Source: Lachnospiraceae bacterium UBA7179 | GTDB taxonomy: Bacteria; Bacillota; Clostridia; Lachnospirales; Lachnospiraceae | DNA: 64,000 nucleotides | Direction of reading: 5' to 3' | NCBI GenBank assembly: GCA_002491195.1 | Contig: DKVL01000020.1 | Coordinates: 1-64,000, forward strand | Part shown: piece by piece, positions 60,399 to 64,000 of the stretch | Position numbering within the stretch: the first letter of the stretch is position 1 | Layout of the letters: every line of letters starts with the position of its first letter | The notes under the pieces: model-generated | Database searches by the model: none | Told to the model about the DNA's origin: nothing | What the model saw: only the letters and a program-made list of their open reading frames with translations | Program-made: the position numbers and the translations under genes

Positions 60399-61049
60399 CT
60401 AGTGTTGAGCCAGCGAGAAATTGATATAATCATTTTTCTCATTATGCTCGCTGCTGACGATGGCCTCGATCTCCTTCCCTTCATACTGGTAAAACCAGTG
60501 AATATAGACGCTCCTCACAGTATTCGTGCCATCGGCGGTATTCCAGCCCTGGTCGCTGCACAGATCTGCAAAGGTCTCATAGGACTGACTCACCACATAG
60601 TTCATAACGTCGTTGTCATAGACCTTGCCATAACTGATGCCGCCTCCCGCGTCCGTTGTCAATTCAAAAAACGTCTCTGTGTACTGTGTGACCGCGTCAA
60701 AGTCATCTGTTCCCGGCCATTGGGCGGTCAGACCCGTATAATTTCCGGCCTTGCTGCAATGGTACATTCTCGGTTTCTCCTGCAGAAACTTTTCAACGCC
60801 TTCCAGACCAAAGAACAGAAAGTCTGAATCCGCCCAGGTATCGTTCTCATAGCCTGCCGCCGCAGTGCTTGTTGGTTCTGACTCTGGCTCTGGCTCCGGT
60901 TCCACGATCTTCTCGTCTTCTTTGGCGGTCGGTTCCTGCTCTGTGATCATGGCCTCTGGCGGATCGTCTGCCTGTTTTTCATCTTTTCCACAGGCTGACA
61001 GTGCGCAGGCTGACAGCAGCAGTAACCATGTGATCCTTTTTCTTTTCAT
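60399..61049 (-). CDS. Predicted lipoprotein with Glu/Pro linker
   Basis: A 216-residue protein with signal MKRKRITWLLLLSACALSAC (lipid on Cys20). A linker of alternating Glu and Pro (EPEPEPESEP) spans the wall, then a globular domain with FFGLEGVEKFLQEKPRMYHC and VRSVYIHWFYQYEGKEIEA. No family is recognised. ATG at 61049 has AAGGAGG eight bases upstream; the frame is open to 61163 but lacks a site there. Confidence 0.7.
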   Translation of the reverse strand: MKRKRITWLLLLSACALSACGKDEKQADDPPEAMITEQEPTAKEDEKIVEPEPEPESEPTSTAAAGYENDTWADSDFLFFGLEGVEKFLQEKPRMYHCSKAGNYTGLTAQWPGTDDFDAVTQYTETFFELTTDAGGGISYGKVYDNDVMNYVVSQSYETFADLCSDQGWNTADGTNTVRSVYIHWFYQYEGKEIEAIVSSEHNEKNDYINFSLAQH

Positions 61050-61481
61050 TACTGTTTCCTCCTTTTTGCACGCGTGTATACAGGGAACCATGAAGAGACA
61101 GCCTGTGCTCGTGGCGATAACTTGTCGCAAGTCATTTCTAAACAGTTCCGAATGTGTGCTCATAATAGAAAATTCCTGACATATGTATAGATACTGCTCA
61201 CAGCAGAAAGGTTCCCGTTACAAAGCGGTTCGCTTTGCTTTTTCAGTAGGGTTATGTTACAATATATCATAGAAATCATGCTCTCGGATAGCATTCCTGA
61301 TACGCGATGAATCCGGTGCCGGGGTTATGATCATAGAAACTTGGGAAAAGAGCAACACGAGGGATAAGATTTGACAAAAACAGGAAAAAAGCGGGAACCT
61401 TTTTTTGCTGCCACGAATCAACAGTATAGGATACTATTTTATACATAAGATTCCAAAATACATAGAAAGAGGTTTCCGGCG
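61050..61481. other. Intergenic region before second sigma factor
   Basis: About 430 bases with no gene. There is a small hairpin CAAAGCGGTTCGCTTTG near 61216 and a GGGAACC at 61393-61399, which resembles the -35 box of ECF-dependent promoters and could serve autoregulation of the sigma gene at 61482. The matching -10 is not clear. Confidence 0.35.
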
Positions 61482-61952
61482 ATGAAACAAATTGAATTTT
61501 GCGAACGGATCAGTCAATATAGATATCAATTATATATCACTGCTTACTCTGTTCTCAGGAACGAGGCGGATGCGGAAGATGCTGTCTGCAATGCGATCCT
61601 GAATGGATACGAGCATCTGGCGCAGTTAAAGAATCCTAAAAAGTTTGAACCATGGATGCTTGCCATTACAAGAAATGAAGCGTTGAAACTCTGTAATAAG
61701 AGAATGGATCTTCCAGGAAATGAAAAGGTAGAAGAGCTGCTGCCGCCAGTCTATGATAATCCCGATGAGTTGTGGGACATTATACAGACGATCAAGGAAG
61801 ACTACCGCATCGTTATCATACTCTTTTATTACAACAGTCTTTCCCTGCGGGATATTTCCAGTGTTCTGGGTATCTCTGTTGGAACGGTAAAATCACGCTT
61901 GAATCGGGGAAGAAAGCTTTTGAAGGAAGCTTTGGGTGAACAGGTGGAGTAA
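61482..61952 (+). CDS. ECF-type sigma factor (second)
   Basis: A 156-residue sigma factor. Region 2: LYITAYSVLRNEADAEDAVC and FEPWMLAITRNEALKLC. Region 4: DYRIVIILFYYNSLSLRDIS and VLGISVGTVKSRLNRGRKLL. It precedes by two bases a single-span protein that is a likely anti-sigma factor. AGAGG is six bases upstream of the ATG. The pair is of the SigV/RsiV or DUF4179 kind seen in Clostridia under envelope stress. Confidence 0.92.
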   Translation: MKQIEFCERISQYRYQLYITAYSVLRNEADAEDAVCNAILNGYEHLAQLKNPKKFEPWMLAITRNEALKLCNKRMDLPGNEKVEELLPPVYDNPDELWDIIQTIKEDYRIVIILFYYNSLSLRDISSVLGISVGTVKSRLNRGRKLLKEALGEQVE

Positions 61953-61954
61953 AT

Positions 61955-63037
61955 ATGAACAAATTTGACAGGAAAATAAGAAAACTTATCAAAAAAATAG
62001 AAGTTCCGGCATCTTATGACGACAAAGTAGATCAGGTCCTTCTTGATATCATGAAAAAACAGGAAACAATTCCGGAAAAAACGAAAAACCACAGGCTGAT
62101 GCCGCGGTTGGCTGTGTGTCTGCTCTGCATTCTCTGTATCCTTTCCCTGTACACGATCAATGCTGAGGCAAATTTTTTTACTTTTTTTAAGGAAACGATT
62201 ATGGATTTCCTGGGAAAGGGGACTTCCGAGGAGGAGCTGACAGGCATGGGGGTGGAGAGCGAAAAGCTGTCGGTGAGCAGTAAGCCGGATCTGATGATGG
62301 AGCTGCAGGAAACCGTCATTGACAGCCATAGCATCTATGTGTTGGTCAGGATTACGGCGCCCCCGGATATCCGGTTTGACGAAAATACGCTATTTGACTA
62401 TTACTGTTTCTGCAAGGGTTCGAATTACAGTGTGAACCAGCTTCTCGGCGGCTCGCTCTCCTGTGAGCTGCTGGAGGTGAATGAGGAGCATCCCAATATT
62501 GCCACTTATGTGGTCAGTCTGGTATTTGACGAGACGCTGGAAGAGGGCAGCGAGGTCACGGTCTGTTTCGAGGATCTGACCAGAAATCCGTATTCGGACA
62601 GCCCGGAACTGCTCATGAACGGGGTGTGGAGCGTTTCTTTTTTCTATCACCCTACAGTTACCGATCACATTGAGATCGAGGGAACGCCGGATATGGAGTT
62701 TGCGTTTCTCAATACGACGGCGGAGCTCAAAAGGCTCGAACTGTCGCCGTTTGGGATCCTGTTGTATGCCGATGTGTCCCGGTTTCCCAGGGACGATCTG
62801 GGGATCTCGGATACCAATATTGCGATCCGGCTGAAGATGATCGACGGGAGTGAGCTGACTGTTGTGAGCCATGACCCGGAGAAACAGGGGTACACGCAGG
62901 GCGGGAGCATCTCTTTTACTGAGGAAGGCGAGAGGACTTATGAACAGGTTAATCTGGAATTTACCAGTATGGTCAATATAAGCAAGGTATTGGGTGTCTA
63001 TATAGAAGACTTGTATGTGCCGGTGAAGATCGAATAG
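61955..63037 (+). CDS. Single-span anti-sigma-like protein (DUF4179-type)
   Basis: A 360-residue protein. The cytosolic head (residues 1-48, FDRKIRKLIKKIEVPASYDD) would bind the sigma factor. One span (LAVCLLCILCILSLYTIN) and a large outside domain follow, with EANFFTFFKETIMDFLGKG and beta-rich repeats. This is the layout of DUF4179-type anti-sigma factors. The start is two bases after the sigma stop, so both are cotranslated. A signal at the surface probably leads to its cleavage. Confidence 0.8.
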   Translation: MNKFDRKIRKLIKKIEVPASYDDKVDQVLLDIMKKQETIPEKTKNHRLMPRLAVCLLCILCILSLYTINAEANFFTFFKETIMDFLGKGTSEEELTGMGVESEKLSVSSKPDLMMELQETVIDSHSIYVLVRITAPPDIRFDENTLFDYYCFCKGSNYSVNQLLGGSLSCELLEVNEEHPNIATYVVSLVFDETLEEGSEVTVCFEDLTRNPYSDSPELLMNGVWSVSFFYHPTVTDHIEIEGTPDMEFAFLNTTAELKRLELSPFGILLYADVSRFPRDDLGISDTNIAIRLKMIDGSELTVVSHDPEKQGYTQGGSISFTEEGERTYEQVNLEFTSMVNISKVLGVYIEDLYVPVKIE

Positions 63038-63270
63038 GGAAAGGTTTTAAGATCTCGGGAACTTTTTCATCTGCCAGAGTATCATTATAGATAGGAACAA
63101 AAACTGCGGTGATGTATCTATAGAAACTGTTTACATGGTGCGGTTTATGGTATTTGACAGCAACGTGGGAATGCAGTATGCAGAAATGGGGGTGGCGCCA
63201 GGGCATTGGGTTCTAAGGAATTGTAGAAATGGAAACAGGAAAACAGGAAATAAAAAAGGAGAAATAACGT

Positions 63271-64000
63271 ATGAGAAAACGAAAAAGGATTCTGTCCCTG
63301 GTGCTGGCTTTGGTGATGCTGCTGTGTCTGAATGTCCCGGCGCCGGTCTTTGCGGAGGAATCGGATTACGGCTATCTGGTTCTGAGCAGCCAGGAGATGT
63401 ATAACTGGCTGTCCATGCAAAGAGGCAGCGCGATACGGCCACAGAACCTCTGGCAGGCGGAACACTGTATCAATGATTTTTATCCGGCGGAATGGGTACT
63501 TGCCGAGAGCAAGGAGAGCGTGTTTTGGCAGATTGTCGCTCTGACCGACAGCTTAGTCAACGGAAAGGCGAGCGACCTCGAGAAAGCGCGTGCCATCTAT
63601 GACTGGGTATCACAGAATATCGCGTATGATTATGTCGCATATGAATATATGACAAGCGGGGCAGCGATCTATGACGAGGATGAAGAGAAAGATATGCGCG
63701 TCGATCAGGCTGTCGACGCCTTTTATACCTTTTATAACCGAAGAGGAGTCTGTGACGGGTATTCCCATCTTACATGGCTGATGCTTACCATTGCCGAGAT
63801 TCCGGGGGCGTTTATTTCCGGTACGGATCATCAGAGAGGTATGTTGCATGGATGGAACGCGGCATATGCTGGTGGGCGGTGGATCCTGTTCGATGCAACA
63901 TGGAGCAAATGGGATATCGCGCCGGACTATCACGATGCTGGCACGATCCAGATTACGGACGGTTCCTTCTGCCGCAGCCTAAGCTGTAGCGAGGGTGCAG
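63271..64000 (+). CDS. Secreted transglutaminase-like protein, 5' part (cut by window edge)
   Basis: The first 243 residues of an exported protein. The signal peptide is MRKRKRILSLVLALVMLLCL, with a probable cut after VFA. A transglutaminase-like core follows, with DLEKARAIYDWVSQNIAYDY, the catalytic Cys in RRGVCDGYSHLTWLML, His in MLHGWNAAY and Asp in ILFDATWSKWD. Such enzymes act on wall or surface proteins; many in gut Clostridia carry further domains, which would lie outside this window. AAGGAG is upstream of the ATG at 63271. Its position after the sigma/anti-sigma pair suggests that it may belong to that regulon. Confidence 0.85.
   Translation, partial: MRKRKRILSLVLALVMLLCLNVPAPVFAEESDYGYLVLSSQEMYNWLSMQRGSAIRPQNLWQAEHCINDFYPAEWVLAESKESVFWQIVALTDSLVNGKASDLEKARAIYDWVSQNIAYDYVAYEYMTSGAAIYDEDEEKDMRVDQAVDAFYTFYNRRGVCDGYSHLTWLMLTIAEIPGAFISGTDHQRGMLHGWNAAYAGGRWILFDATWSKWDIAPDYHDAGTIQITDGSFCRSLSCSEGA

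Noticed and set aside
61200..61240. Further GTTAC-family MITE near GTTACAAAGCGG
   Set aside because: The GTTAC is not matched by an inverted end and no duplication is seen; only a small local hairpin.

Overview
The window looks like chromosomal DNA from a low-to-moderate GC gut Clostridia, most likely a member of the Lachnospiraceae. The evidence is the Gram-positive style ribosome binding sites, paired ECF sigma and membrane anti-sigma genes, BceAB/LytTR-type regulation of ABC transporters, the ispE-GntR pair, DUF1934, DUF2000 and YARHG proteins, and a galactan-use operon with a lipoprotein binding protein. Species cannot be fixed from the sequence. No rRNA, tRNA or CRISPR array was seen.

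Left end (1-4.2 kb): a decayed, AT-rich mobile-element remnant. It holds a cut glycosyltransferase-like gene, an MBL-fold hydrolase, a 5'-truncated histidine kinase joined head to head with a 5'-truncated ABC permease, a serine recombinase fragment, and a type III (ToxIN/CptIN-like) toxin-antitoxin locus with its own promoter, 38-nt RNA repeats, terminator and a once-frameshifted toxin.

4.2-24.5 kb: mostly core genes: cyclophilin, ECF sigma plus membrane partner, a frameshifted PIN toxin pair, an ABC-2 exporter set, a response regulator with BceAB-type ABC genes and histidine kinase, ispE, GntR, DUF1934, a small alarmone synthetase, an RpiB-like isomerase, two MATE exporters and a LacI regulator. 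24.6-41 kb is accessory-rich: HicAB, an alpha/beta hydrolase, DUF305, BrnTA, GNAT, a LytTR/GHKL two-component set with two ABC exporters, an AraC-GGDEF fusion, AraC plus DUF2000, an orphan CdiA-CT-like nuclease, and an AAA/PDDEXK gene broken in a G9 tract.

41-46.1 kb holds the most unusual cluster: circularly permuted ATP-grasp, alpha-E protein, transglutaminase, and two tandem succinylglutamate-desuccinylase/aspartoacylase-like proteins, the second apparently lacking its zinc ligands. A promoter followed at once by an intrinsic terminator precedes it. 46.2-54.9 kb carries an exported EF-hand-like protein, a LacI regulator, a PDDEXK protein with a 21-bp-repeat coiled-coil tail, and a GH53 galactanase plus ABC importer operon. 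Three matching 17-bp palindromes link the LacI gene to that operon. 55-64 kb has an MNT-HEPN pair, DUF2262, several lipoproteins, a second ECF sigma/anti-sigma pair and a partial secreted transglutaminase.

Several kinds of short non-coding element recur: MITE-like elements with GTTAC ends and 8-bp target duplications (one rewrote a kinase C-terminus), a family of modular palindromic repeats placed between codirectional genes, a long foldback element, and a 58-bp tandem repeat. Five toxin-antitoxin loci lie in the window, two of them with single-base frameshifts in the toxin gene.
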